Assembly: GCF_028554725.1 (NCBI RefSeq) | Contig: NC_071671.1 | Location: forward strand, 27,776,001-27,840,000 | Reading direction: 5' to 3' | Length of the DNA: 64,000 bases | Origin: Zeugodacus cucurbitae | Taxonomy: Eukaryota > Arthropoda > Insecta > Diptera > Tephritidae | Part shown: in pieces, positions 28,601 to 37,530 of the stretch | Position numbering within the stretch: the stretch's first letter is position 1 | How the letters are laid out: each line of letters starts with the position of its first letter | Notes under the pieces: model-generated | What the model was told of the DNA's origin: nothing | Database searches by the model: none | What the model saw: the letters and a program-made list of their open reading frames with translations, nothing else | Made by a program: the position numbers and the translations under genes

Positions 28601-31600
28601 ATAAAAAATAAAATACTAAAAAAATAAAAAATTTTAACATATATGTAAAAAATATAAAAATATTTTTTTTATTGAACATTTTTATAAAATTTTAAAAATT
28701 TTTTATAAAACTTAAAATAAAACTAAATAATTTTTTGATGTAATAAATTTATATTTTTTAACATTTATAAAGTGGTTTTTAAATTTAATTTAAATAATAA
28801 TAATAATAAAAGAATAAATAAAATAATAAAAAATAAAAATAAATAAATAAAAAAAATATATAATAATTAAATATCAAAAAATGATAACTTATTAAATTGA
28901 TAATTAACTAAAAACTAACACTAATTTAAAAAATTAAAGAAACATTATTAAAATTTAAATATACTATAAATGTTTAATTATGATATAAATGTTTCTTAAG
29001 TTTTTTTTTTTTTGATTCTAGAAGATTAAAAAAATATATATTTTTTTATTTAAATAATTTTTCTCTAAAAAAACTAGTAAATAATATTATAATATATCAT
29101 ATATTTTTTTGTTTGCATAACATAAAATTCAACTATATATTTCTTAGCATGCCAGTGTTACAAAAATATTATTTTATTATATAAGGCATATACATATATT
29201 ACAATAGCATTTCATAGCACTTCCAACCTTATATCATCTACATATGTATTGCTAAACTACATCAATCTATAATTATATGTACATTTTTTTAAACAGAATC
29301 ACCTGATGAATACCCAAGCACAAGTTCAACACCGATTGGGCGCAGGGGATCATATAAAGCATCAAGAGGTTGGTGATGGGTATTAATTTAAGCAACTAAA
29401 AACACATTATGCAACTTACAGTTATTTAGCACTATTTACCAAACTACAGACAGATATATGTATATAAACATAAGTACATATTTATACCGTTATATATAAA
29501 AGTAAAGGTACAATTATATGACACTTTATACACACATACATACAAACATGCGCTCAAATGCATGTAACCCACGGTGCGTTTAGACTCTCACCAGGTGCAG
29601 AAGTACAGCTCCCAACTCTGCTTTGTGTTGGCAAAGTGTATATAAATATATATCTATTGCATTTATACCATATATATATATAGATATTAAGTTTTATAAA
29701 TATCTTTTAGCAACCCTAGTTATTTTATATATACAATACACATACTATACAGTTGAGGGGAAAATGAGTGGTGTTGGCATTTGGAACGGCACGCAAAGTG
29801 GTCCGTTATTCCTTACGTTTATTTTACTACTATCATATGGTTTTTTATTACATACTTAACCTTACTATTCTAAGGGAATACTATATTTTTCGATTTTTCG
29901 TTTCGTTTTTTTTTCAACTACTTCAAATACCGCATATTACTACAAAAACTAAAAACAAAAAAAAATTAAAAACAAAATCAAATTTTTTAATTAATTAATG
30001 TGTAACAAACCAAAACAAACACGCCTATATTATGGGCCTTTTTCCAGAACCAACCGTCGATCGAGGCCGTTCACGTATATCTGTAGCTAAAGGAAGTAGC
30101 CTTAATTTCCGTGGTCGCAAGTCGAATTCGCTAATGAATCTGTGTGGTAAGAACCGAAGACCAATTACAAAACAAACAAAAAAAAAGTATTTTATGAACA
30201 AAAAAATATATAGAATTTGGCTAAAAGCAAGCAATATTAATCTGCGTAGCCTTGTGAAAAAAATATGTACAACAACAAAAAAATTGCTTACTCTGGTGGT
30301 TGATGGTTTGGTTTTTGTTTTGGTTTTGGTTTTGGTTACTTATTATGTTTTGAAAACTTGTTGTTACTCCCAAGGTATTTTATACGCGTCATAATCGTAT
30401 TTAAACAATATATACATACACACTTAATTACTTACTTCTATCCATTTGTGTTGGCTTTAATATTTAATTTTACTTTAACGAATTGTACTTGTGTTGAACT
30501 TTTAGAATTTGTGATACTTTACATAAATACATTCTAAAACCAGTATTGTATAGTTTTCGAAAATCAATTTTGCGTTTATTGCGTATTTTTTTCGGTAGGT
30601 TTGTTGTGCGCATTTACTGCGCATGCGCAGCTTCATTTCAGTGTTTTTGTGTGAATTCTCATACATTTTTGTGGTTGTTTCTTATGCCCTTATTATATTG
30701 TATGCTAAAGCATATTTGTTCATATTAAAAAACTGAAAATTTAGTTCTTGAATTTCATTTCGTGCTGTCACACTTAATTTCGAAAATACTTATTATTATT
30801 TTTTGAAAATATTTAATTATAAAAATAAATATAGTTCAAAAGTATTGAAAACTATTAAAAATTTTCAAAAAAAATTTAAAAATTGTTAAAAAAATTCAAG
30901 AATGAAAAAAATACTCAAAAAATTTCAAAAACGAAATTTCAAAAAATTTCAGAAAAATTTCGAAAGTTACAAAAAAAATTCAAAAATCATTTCAATAGTA
31001 TAAAATCCAAATTTCCACAATTTAAAAAAATTACCTAAAAATATTCCTACAGAGAAGAAAAGTTAACTGAATAATTCTTTTATTTTTTTTTTTTTAAATC
31101 TTGTTTAAAGAATCTTTTTAAAGAAAATTTTAAAAATCGGTTCAATAGTATAAAAACATAGTTTCCACAAATTAAAAAATGTACATAAAAGTATTCCTAC
31201 AGGGAAAAATTATTAATTGAACTTTTTTCTTTAATGAAAAAGATATCTATAATCGTCAAGAAAAAATATACATTTTTTTCAATTATTTGTCCGGTAAACA
31301 ATTTTAATGCCAGTCTTATTCATATCTACAATAAATTCATACCCAATATACACTCAAGTTGTAAAAAAAAAAATGTATCACATGTCATATAGAATCTTAT
31401 GTATAGTACAAAATTAAGCTCCAATGTGGTAATAACCACGCCCATTTTTTTCTAACAAAACTACAGTCATACAAGTACAGTTAATTTTGGTTTGGTTATG
31501 CATTTTGTGATTGTTTTATTTGCAAAAATTTAGCGCAAAAATTGCTGTTTTCAAGATTATACGCATGTTTATAGCATACTTTTGGGATGATTGTATTAAA

Positions 31601-34600
31601 ATTTAAGAAATAGTTATTTAAAAGTATGAAACGCTTTGAATATATGAAGAGAACTTAAAATAACAGAAATTTCCGAAAAATGTTGCCTACCGTTAGGCTG
31701 TTAAAGTGAAAATACAAATTCGTTGCATACTTTTAGGCGATACAAGTGATTTATTTCAGACTTTTCTTGCTCTAAAATTAATAAAATTAATTTTTTACGT
31801 TTTGCGTGTAAAAAATTACAAAATATTTCAAAAATGTTTTCGAAAAAAAAAATTTAAGTTTTTCTACGATATTTTTTTTGGTGTGGAAAATTTAACAATA
31901 ATAATGGTTGTTTGTATAGTTTGTTGGTGTGCGAATCGTGCTCATAAAGAGTCTGAAAATATTTATATATAACAAAATATAAATATATTTAAATTTAAAT
32001 AATAATTATATTTTAACCGAATTCTCACATAAATTTTAAGTACTCATTACATTTCTTACAAATATTATTTACCAAACCACTTACATATGTACAAATACAT
32101 GCTCGTCTACTTTACAAACACATAATCCCATTTGTCCATACAAACACGCATACATATATACATAATATATATACTCGTATATAAATATATGTAAAAGTTA
32201 ACAGTTTTCCAAAATATTTGCGAAAAACTTAACAAAAAACTTACGTGCATACTTCTAAACTTACATACTTAAATTGAGTTAACCAAACTTCGAATTTTCG
32301 AAGTTCAATATTAATACAAACATACCAACAAAAACGCTAATTACTTATTAATGCATTCACTTAATATAATTTTAATTTTACTAAAAAAAAAGTATGAAAA
32401 AAAAATTTATTCAAAAACGCTCAAAACTAAACTTAACCTCAAAAACACTATTTTTCATTATATTTGGCAAATGTTAAATTATGCACATGCGTTGTTGTTT
32501 TTTTATCTTTTTTCTCCAAACTAACATCATACAAAATACGGTCAAACTTAACGTGCTCGCCCAACCGCTCGCTGTTCGCTGTCATAACCGCATTGAAAAA
32601 CCAAAAACAAAAAAATCTAAAATTTTCAAACACAAAACTACTCTACTCAAATAAAAAAATAAAAAAAAACTAATCATGCGTACTCGTGTGTGAATGTTGC
32701 TGTGTAAACGCCTGACTGCCCGCCTCGTCTAACCGCCTGCCTTGCCTGCCTGTATCTCTGCCGCCATTCTGTGTCGTTTCTCATGTTGTGTGGTTGTTGT
32801 AATAATGTTGTTTGAAAACGAAATGAAACGCACTTTGGCCTAGATACAGATTCGGGGTTGGGTCGTGCCACACCGCCACGTCGTGCGCCTTCGCCGGGCA
32901 TGGCTTCAGGTAGGCATATGCCGTCGCCATCGGGACCGGGCTCACTGCCACCAGGTTTGATATCGAAACGTCGTGGCTTCGATGATGGATCGGGCCTGCT
33001 CTCAGCCAATCTAGGCTCTATGGAATATTCGGGTTTGTATTTTTTTGTTTGTTTGTTTGCTACGATTAACTAATCAATACAAAAACAAAATACATACATA
33101 CACTCTAATGCTGCATACAATATGTTTTTGTTTTTTTGAACAACACTCACTCACGCACACTCACACACATAGATACACATGCACCAGCGCATATTATGCA
33201 TTTTTATTAAAAAAAAAATAATAATCTTATTATTGTACAGATACACCGTTCTCTCATATAGTACATACATACATATTTGTACAAATATGAGTTTACATCC
33301 GCAAAAAAAAAATATGTTTTCCTTTTAATTTTTTTATTGTTAAAAAATTTCATCTATTATATTTTTTTATTATATTTTTTTTTTGTTTTATATTTTAATT
33401 TATATTTTTTAAATCATATTTTTTATTTTATTTTATATTTTTTTATTTAATATATGTATATATTTTTTTCTTACTATAAACACATTAAGGAGGGTGTTTT
33501 TTTATAAATGTCCGATTTTGTAGTATTTCTTTTGTCAATTCGAAAATAATCGTTACATTCAAATATTCAATTTTTTTTTATATTTTTCCAAATTCCAAAA
33601 AATAAGAAATTAATTTGGTTTTTTAATTGAAAATAAGGGAGATTTAAAAAATTGTTTCAATAAAATTGTAATTTTAAAGTCTATAAATACGCCCATTGTC
33701 TCATCCAAAGGATATTTATTTAAAAAAATTTCAAATATTTAATTTTTAAAAATTTTAGTTTTTAAAAATTTTAATTTTTCAAAAGATTAATTTTTCTTAT
33801 ATATTTATTTAATGATGTCTAATCCAACGGATATTTATTTAAAAAACTTAGCTTTCAAAAATCTTATTTTTCAAAATTTTGATTTTTCAAAATTTTAGTT
33901 TTTCAAAATTTTAATTTTTCAAAAGATTAATTTTTCTTATTATTTAAGAAAATATTTTTTAAAAATTTAATTTTTTTTAATAAAAACAACGCCATAAATG
34001 AAATACATTTCTTATAAAAATACATCGCGAATGTGAAATTCTGCTGTATTTTTTATACCTGTTTTTTATTAAGACAATAGGGTGAGGCATTATGCATATA
34101 CAGACTACAAAAAATTAAAAAAAAAAATTCTTGAAAAAATGTTGAAAATTGGGGAAATAAAATTTTACATTTTTTTATTTAATTATCATTACAAAACAAT
34201 CAACAATTATTTTTAATTATTTATTCGAAAGCAATAGTTTTTAGATTTTATTTCTCATAGCTACCGTTTTTTTTTTTGTAATTTCTGTTTCACACGAAAT
34301 AGACACACCCTAATATATATGAACAATATACATATTATAAGTACATGCATACTTAAGTCTAACCATTTCTGTGACTTCAGCTTCATTATCTTACAAAATC
34401 TCGCCTATAATAATCACAATAAACAAAATTCTAAATACACAAATAGCGTGGATAAACATTAAGTGATAATTTTAAGACAAAAAAAATGGGCGTGGTTATT
34501 TCATTGTGAATATTATCAAAATAATTTAAGTATATATTTAAAGAAATTACAACACATTCTTAAAAGAAAGCAGTACTGGGGCTGCTCTTATTTGTTTAGT

Positions 34601-37530
34601 TTTATTTTTAATAATTGTTTTTTTTTCGATTAAAATAACTTTACGCTGTTCGACTTTATTATTTATTCATAAATTTTAACTTCAGCCAAGTTCTCAAATA
34701 TTGGTATGCATTAGGGTTGTCCTTTTTGCATGTATTATACCCTTAAGTTGATTATTTTTTGATTGAAGGATATGTTATAGAAATTTGTGCGCATCATTTG
34801 CTATTTTCGGTAATATTTAACCTTTCATAACTAGTTGTATTATGTAATAGGGATGTCTTTTTTTGCATGGATTAATTGTTTTTATGAATTTCATTCTTCT
34901 GCCTTTCTAGTTGAATAGTTGAATTCCGCTAAATCGTTGAATCGTAATTAATTCAATTATTTTGGGCAAGTTTAAAATAAAATATAGAGTACAACTTTAT
35001 TCACTAGGTGCTTCAAACTCTGTATAGAGTATTTATATTATAATCGCTTGTCTTTCGTAATGCTAGAATTGGCTAGCTATCAGCAAGTTTCATCGATAAA
35101 TTAGAACATTAGTAGTTTTAAAAGTAATTGGCTTATATTTTTCCCAAGGCTTCATATAAAATATGAGTAAATACATACATACATATACATAAATTTTATA
35201 ACCAACATTTTTTATAAAAACAAAAATCCAAAATATACTCCAATAGGTTGTTATAAATTTAGTCAAATTATAAAAAAGAAAAAAAGAAAGAAAACGTCTT
35301 GAAAATTTTTGGTCAAAATTGCCTTATAAAGGTCTAATTTCAAAAGAACAAAAAAATATAAATTGAAAATGAAAAAAATATTTTTTAAAAATCTAATTTG
35401 TTGCAACTTTTGAATTTTTTTTATTTTATTTAATTTTAGTTATAGAATATCATTTAGCACAAAAAATTAAGTTTCAAATTGTTTGCATATAATTTCTGCA
35501 GACATTTACTTTTGTTTTATAGCTTAAAAAATTGTTTTTTTTTTTTTAATTTTTTTAAAATAAATTTTACGCGGTTTGTGGAAATTTGCTATTATAATGA
35601 ATATTTAATTGAAGAATATTGGTTTTGTCACAAACGTTTATTTTATTTTTTTTTTATTTACATACATTAAATTATTGTTAAAATAAATTATTTTTGCCAA
35701 ATAATTAACTTTCAAATTGTTTTTATACAATTTCTAGTCTTTTAGTCTTATAGTTTAAAAAAATTTTAATAAATATAATTTTTAAATGAATTTTGCTCAA
35801 ATTGTGGAAATGTGTTATTATATTGAAAAAATTATTTGCAAAGTATCTTTTTTATCAAAATCTTTTGGTTAATTTTTTATTTTAATTTTATATTTTCATT
35901 AAATTTTTGTTAAAAACTATTATTTTTGACAAAAAATTAAGTTTAAATTTTTTTTTATTATTTCTAGAGACTATTGTTTTATAGTATAAAAAATTTTATT
36001 TAAGTTTTTTTTTTTTTTCAAAATCAATTTTACTGAAATTGTGGAAATTTGTTATTAAATTGAAAATTTAATTTAAAAGTATTGTTTAGTCAAAAACTTT
36101 CAGTTTAAAATTTTTTAACAATTTTTAAGTTTGCTTATATAATGTTAATTTTGCTATTTTATTTGATAAATCTTGTTTAAAATTTTTTTTATTAAATCCT
36201 GCTAAATGTGTTGTTAAAAAATATTAAAATAATATTATTACCTGTGCAAAATTTTAGGTTTACATTTATTTCTATAATTTTTAGCCTTATTTGGCCTTTA
36301 GTTTTCGTTATCAAAATTTATTTATATTTCTAATAAATATTCTAAAGTATCAGTTATGGTCCAAATATGAATCGTTGTTGTAACCTTAAAGTTTTAGTTA
36401 AAAAATATTTTTATTATTTATTATTCTTATTTTTCCAAAATTTAAAATTTTTAAAAAATTTTAGCAAAATATATTATTACATAATATTATTCAAAATATG
36501 AAATTAAATTTATTTAAATTTTTCATTAAAAAATATTTATATTTATATTATTATTAATTTATGAAATTAATTATTATATTATATTTTTCGTTAAAAAAAA
36601 AAATATTTTAATATTATTATTTTCTAAAAATTTAAATTTGTTAAATAACTTTTATCAATTTTTAATATGAGATAGCATTAATAAATATTTCCCCTAAACA
36701 AATACCCTAGTTGAATTCTAAATATTTCGTAAATTTAGACAAATATTATACACATAAGTTATTAAAGTTGATAATGTTCAAACTTAAATATTTTTATTTA
36801 TTTCGTATTACCTTTAAATGCAGTTTACCGTTGCTACACTTGTACCGTACCTACATACCTAATTAATATTTACCGTTTATACACATACTTAGCATATGGG
36901 TAGTCGGTCGTAAACATTAAGTCTTTGTCACATAAAAATTTTATTTATTTTTCAATACTAAATATTAAATTTTCACTCTCTCTTCTTCTTTTTTCACCAC
37001 CCGCCAAACGTACAGGTCCGAAACTCTATAAACAACCGGCCGCCAAATCGAATCGTGGCATCATATTGAATGCCGTCGAATATTGCGTTTTCCCCGGTGC
37101 GGTGAACCGTGAGGCCAAACAAAAAGTACTCGAGAAGATCGCACGCTCCGAGGCGAAACATTTTCTAGTGCTCTTCCGCGATGCCGGCTGTCAATTTCGT
37201 GCATTGTACAGCTATGTACCCGAATTGGATCAAGTGACCAAATTGTATGGTACAGGACCTAGTCAAGTGGATGAAGTCATGTTTGACAAATTCTTTAAGT
37301 GAGTGCATGCATGCTTATATATATATATTTATATATATATATAACTGTTTATATATTAATTTTTGCTTTTTTTCTCTTCTTACAGATACAACTCAGGCGG
37401 CAAATGTTTTTCACAAGTCCATACAAAACATCTAACGGTCACCATCGATGCATTTACAATACACAACTCACTGTGGCAGGGCAAGAAGGTGCATTTGCCC
37501 AGTAAAAAGGATATGGCGTTAGTTATATAA
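7206..37530 (+). CDS. Patronin: Patronin (CAMSAP family), microtubule minus-end binding protein, 26 coding exons
   Basis: Patronin binds and protects microtubule minus ends, organising non-centrosomal arrays. Coding exons: 7206-7238, 8831-9142, 9638-9726, 9789-9927, 9993-10243, 10303-10403, 11697-11846, 14555-14644, 15083-15229, 16858-16920, 18149-18298, 18381-18513, 18690-18925, 18995-19134, 19231-19341, 19520-19666, 22056-23312, 23391-23978, 24342-24578, 24991-25183, 26385-26462, 29297-29368, 30048-30146, 32844-33032, 37016-37298, 37386-37530. All junctions are GT-AG and in phase; the total is 5433 nt, or 1810 residues. Domains are CH (about 163-305), coiled coils (about 635-680 and 1380-1458), a Gln-rich region (765-1183) and CKK (about 1669-1810). 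ATG 7206 is followed at once by a second ATG at 7209, so the start is uncertain by one residue. The model joins every exon found; real isoforms probably skip some. Donors at 11847 and 29369 are weak. Confidence 0.93.
7239..8830 (+). other. Patronin intron 1
   Basis: Donor CAG|GTATGT and acceptor TTCTACCTCAG. It is AT-rich with runs of A (8622-8640). No repeat element or extra exon was recognised. Short open frames on either strand (for example 7326-7601, 7814-8023) have no coding character. Confidence 0.6.
8831..10403 (+). CDS. Patronin: Patronin exons 2-6: conserved N-terminal region and CAMSAP CH domain
   Basis: Exons 8831-9142, 9638-9726, 9789-9927, 9993-10243 and 10303-10403 encode residues 12-308. 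The part before residue 160 holds the conserved block around RASVKWLL and SDPNYQSLNHWSILQ. Residues about 163-305 form the CAMSAP-type calponin-homology domain: LLLLWISHACTSLKKRI starts it, SLCDGVCLALFISYYCP and INYLPAVEDSVHNVSLV form the core, and LNLVVLLADLFLLFEIHP closes it. In the family this domain is regulatory or partner-binding rather than the minus-end binder. Four of the five exons are separated by introns under 500 bp (three of 59-65 bp), in contrast to the long introns downstream. Confidence 0.93.
9265..9545 (+). repeat. Diverged tandem duplication in Patronin intron 2
   Basis: A block starting CTCTATTGTAACCTAACC, with TTAGACTTTCAAACAAAAACGCTTCCTTAAATA later, is repeated about 140-150 bp downstream as CTCTTTTGTAATCTAACC ... 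TTAGGTTTTCAAAAAACACACTTCCTTAAATA. There are two copies with indels. Confidence 0.6.
10404..11696 (+). other. Patronin intron 6, with AT-only tandem repeat 11060-11215
   Basis: The intron holds almost pure A/T DNA. From about 11060 to 11215 a unit of roughly 62 bp (TATTATTTTTATAATTTT followed by TTATTATTATATTCATTT and T/A runs) is repeated about 2.5 times. No exon was recognised; open frames here come from the low GC content. Confidence 0.6.
11697..18298 (+). CDS. Patronin: Patronin exons 7-11: Ser/Arg-rich linker with phase-1 exons
   Basis: Exons 11697-11846 (150 nt), 14555-14644 (90), 15083-15229 (147), 16858-16920 (63) and 18149-18298 (150) encode residues about 309-508. Each starts and ends in phase 1 and has a length divisible by 3, so any one can be skipped without a frameshift. 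Content: exon 7 KRYFGVNELGICHRRGLTMQ; exon 9 a Gln run then EPLVPARLRQSKEK; exon 10 GRPSNWEQNRRPS; exon 11 RRSRRNSSSEDSQLTIENF and an ER-repeat. Exon 9 begins at 15083, not at the CAG before GAGCCA, because only the upstream acceptor keeps frame. All of this parallels Drosophila Patronin. Confidence 0.85.
12540..13170 (+). repeat. Diverged tandem array, period about 150-158 bp, Patronin intron 7
   Basis: About four units share an ordered set of blocks: TTTTCGAAAATATCAAATTT, TTCGAACATAATTTTTT, ACAAATAATTTACAAATAAA, TTTTCAATCAACCGCTAGTC and CAGTAAATTTCAAAACC. The CAATCA(A/G)CC..CAGTAAATTT block lies near 12669, 12819, 12977 and 13133. It is intron-internal, with no coding frame across units. 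Confidence 0.75.
15230..16857 (+). other. Patronin intron 9, AT-rich with degenerate internal duplications
   Basis: Stretches such as TACATATAATATTTAAATGT and GAAAATTAAATTTTTTCTTG, separated by TTATTTCTAATTTAA blocks, recur at 15850-16100 and 16150-16400. This indicates an old duplication of roughly 300 bp. No exon was recognised. Confidence 0.5.
17139..17700. mobile_element. Non-autonomous DNA element with perfect 25-bp TIRs and TA ends (pogo/Tc1-mariner-like MITE)
   Basis: TACAGTATACTCTCGAAAAG at 17139 continues as a 25-bp sequence repeated exactly inverted at 17676-17700. The ends carry TA, the target choice of Tc1/mariner/pogo elements. Subterminal AAAGTAAATT motifs recur inside (17165-17180, 17218-17255, 17632-17660). 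It is 562 bp with no transposase frame. It lies in Patronin intron 10. Confidence 0.8.
18381..19666 (+). CDS. Patronin: Patronin exons 12-16: acidic/Ser linker and first coiled coil
   Basis: Exons 18381-18513, 18690-18925, 18995-19134, 19231-19341 and 19520-19666 encode residues about 509-764. Exon 12 holds the conserved ARGTLQLGYDTDSGSEKQD. Exon 14 holds a heptad-rich charged helix (LENASKLSNIRMKLEEKRLR and on through RIEMALLRHQEK). Exon 16 is Gln-rich and helical (IQQDIQKLTVQQNQIQAQQL). Introns between them are 69-178 bp. The helix in exon 14 corresponds to the first CAMSAP coiled coil. Confidence 0.9.
19985..20104 (+). repeat. 60-bp tandem duplication in Patronin intron 16
   Basis: TCATTCGAAAATCAGTTTTG with its flanks (TTCTATTCTAT before, ACG.TACTTTT..ATGCTTTT after) occurs twice at exactly 60-bp spacing. 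It sits about 80 bp before the Harbinger-like element. Confidence 0.75.
20183..21152 (-). mobile_element. Harbinger-like DNA transposon remnant with 31-bp TIRs, in Patronin intron 16
   Basis: The ends GGCCCTATTCCCGTTGTCGT (20183) and its inverted partner (21122-21152) match at 29 of 31 positions. Subterminal GTCGTT repeats follow inside both ends. On the minus strand, 20695-20988 reads NRKQFENLISEMEKYPAYAK and then breaks up. I recognise this as resembling the Myb/SANT-like accessory protein of PIF/Harbinger elements in flies (pattern ..QFE.LI.EMEK.P.IAK..). The GGCCC start also fits that superfamily. No clean 3-bp target duplication is visible. The opposite-strand frame 20750-21073 is a shadow. 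Confidence 0.7.
20695..20988 (-). pseudogene. Remnant of Harbinger-associated Myb/SANT-like protein gene
   Basis: The first half of the frame resembles the family start (MKIPNRKQFENLISEMEKYP, then AKDFRKG). After a run of A/T the similarity fades and the frame no longer matches, so at least one indel or frameshift has occurred. It lies wholly inside the 20183-21152 element, antisense to Patronin. The family normally acts with a Harbinger transposase, which is absent here. Confidence 0.5.
22056..23978 (+). CDS. Patronin: Patronin exons 17-18: Gln/His/Pro-rich low-complexity region
   Basis: Exon 22056-23312 (419 codons) is dominated by Gln runs with His, Pro, Met and Tyr, for example around 22104-22130, 22221-22240, 22615-22650 and 23125-23180. 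It contains scattered conserved-looking islands (CLPGMDGNYTWKKSNQM; DEDDVEELERNIIESMQHTR; LHITSGNLTYRIPSPSRP). Exon 23391-23978 starts DPRDAKTEKGFYISFDDNQP and KRPKPPLRAKRSPKKER and ends with Ala/Gly repeats. The VEELERNIIESMQHTR and GFYISFDD motifs mark the CAMSAP linker. The 78-bp intron between them keeps an open in-frame reading. Antisense frames here are shadows of the CAA/CAG repeats. Confidence 0.92.
24342..24578 (+). CDS. Patronin: Patronin exon 19: long charged coiled coil
   Basis: It encodes residues about 1380-1458, starting ESIDEMERRKEKIMLQSLQR and continuing as an uninterrupted Arg/Lys/Glu helix ending AIEEAERE. This matches the highly charged coiled coil that precedes the C-terminal part of CAMSAP proteins and is thought to support dimerisation or microtubule contact. 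The acceptor is CACACCCAG; the donor is GAG|GTAAGC. Both flanking introns are phase 0. The GC content contrasts sharply with the intron after it. Confidence 0.92.
24991..33032 (+). CDS. Patronin: Patronin exons 20-24: modular phase-1 exons before the CKK domain
   Basis: Exons 24991-25183, 26385-26462 (78 nt), 29297-29368 (72), 30048-30146 (99) and 32844-33032 (189) encode residues about 1459-1668. The last four are symmetric phase-1 exons, so each is skippable in frame. Content: exon 20 LRQTRPTRPRPKTIHVDDGS (VDLSEASSISSRSKKGS follows); exon 21 AYGTLSNSNTLRRDFYRGSH; exon 22 ESPDEYPSTSSTPIGRRGSY; exon 23 DRGRSRISVAKGSSLNFRGR; exon 24 DTDSGLGRATPPRRAPSPGM and SLPPGLISKRRGFDDGS. Exons 20, 23 and 24 match Drosophila Patronin. 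Exons 21 and 22 are probable tissue-specific cassettes, and exon 22 has a weak donor (GTTGGT). Confidence 0.85.
25184..26384 (+). other. Patronin intron 20
   Basis: AT-rich, with T-runs from 25620 to 26050. No element or exon was recognised. Its acceptor (AAATCGCTGTAG) lacks a strong pyrimidine tract, which fits the regulated use of exon 21. Confidence 0.5.
26463..29296 (+). other. Patronin intron 21, containing a 302-bp tandem duplication
   Basis: 2834 bp of mainly A/T sequence. It holds the duplication at 28149-28752 and copies of the GCCTAAAA/TTTTAGGC motif (27011, 27471, 27915). No exon was recognised between 26463 and 29296. Confidence 0.6.
28149..28752 (+). repeat. Recent 302-bp tandem duplication in Patronin intron 21
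   Basis: AACGCGTTAAATTAAAAC begins at 28149 and again at 28451. Both copies continue in near identity through ACAATGGGCAATGAATTAAA and end in TTTTTTGATGTAATAAATTT. There are few differences (small indels in A runs), so the duplication is young compared with the other arrays. Confidence 0.85.
31431..34500. repeat. 21-bp perfect inverted repeats flanking Patronin exon 24
   Basis: AATAACCACGCCCATTTTTT at 31431 (21 bp with one more T) has an exact inverted copy at 34480-34500. The exon at 32844-33032 lies between them. The CCACGCCCA core also occurs in the tephritid-type interspersed repeat at 50.9-61 kb, so both sites may be repeat fragments. Confidence 0.6.
33690..33960 (+). repeat. Diverged tandem duplication, about 122-bp period, Patronin intron 24
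   Basis: TCTCATCCAAAGGATATTTATTTAAAAAA near 33696 recurs as TCTAATCCAACGGATATTTATTTAAAAAA near 33818. Both are followed by AAAATTTTAGTTTTT and AAAAGATTAATTTTTCTTAT blocks. Confidence 0.6.
35450..36130 (+). repeat. Diverged tandem array, period about 230-236 bp, Patronin intron 24
   Basis: Three units share, in order, AAAAATTAAGTTTCAAATTG, an AATTTCT..AG..TTTTAGTTTTATAG block, and ATTGTGGAAATTTGTTATTA (near 35570, 35806 and 36034). Intron 24 (33033-37015) is otherwise A/T-rich DNA with no exon recognised. Confidence 0.65.
37016..37530 (+). CDS. Patronin: Patronin exons 25-26: CKK microtubule minus-end binding domain
   Basis: Exons 37016-37298 and 37386-37530 encode residues about 1669-1810, the CKK domain that defines CAMSAP/Patronin proteins and binds microtubule minus ends. 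Visible landmarks are GPKLYKQPAAKSNRGIILNA, EYCVFPGAVN, HFLVLFRDAGCQFRALYSY, KLYGTGPSQVDEVMFDKFFK, YNSGGKCFSQVHTKHLTVTI, IHNSLWQGKKV and the C-terminal LPSKKDMALVI, followed by TAA. Identity to Drosophila looks very high and the domain is complete. An 87-bp intron splits it. Acceptor 37015 has a long CT tract. Confidence 0.96.
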
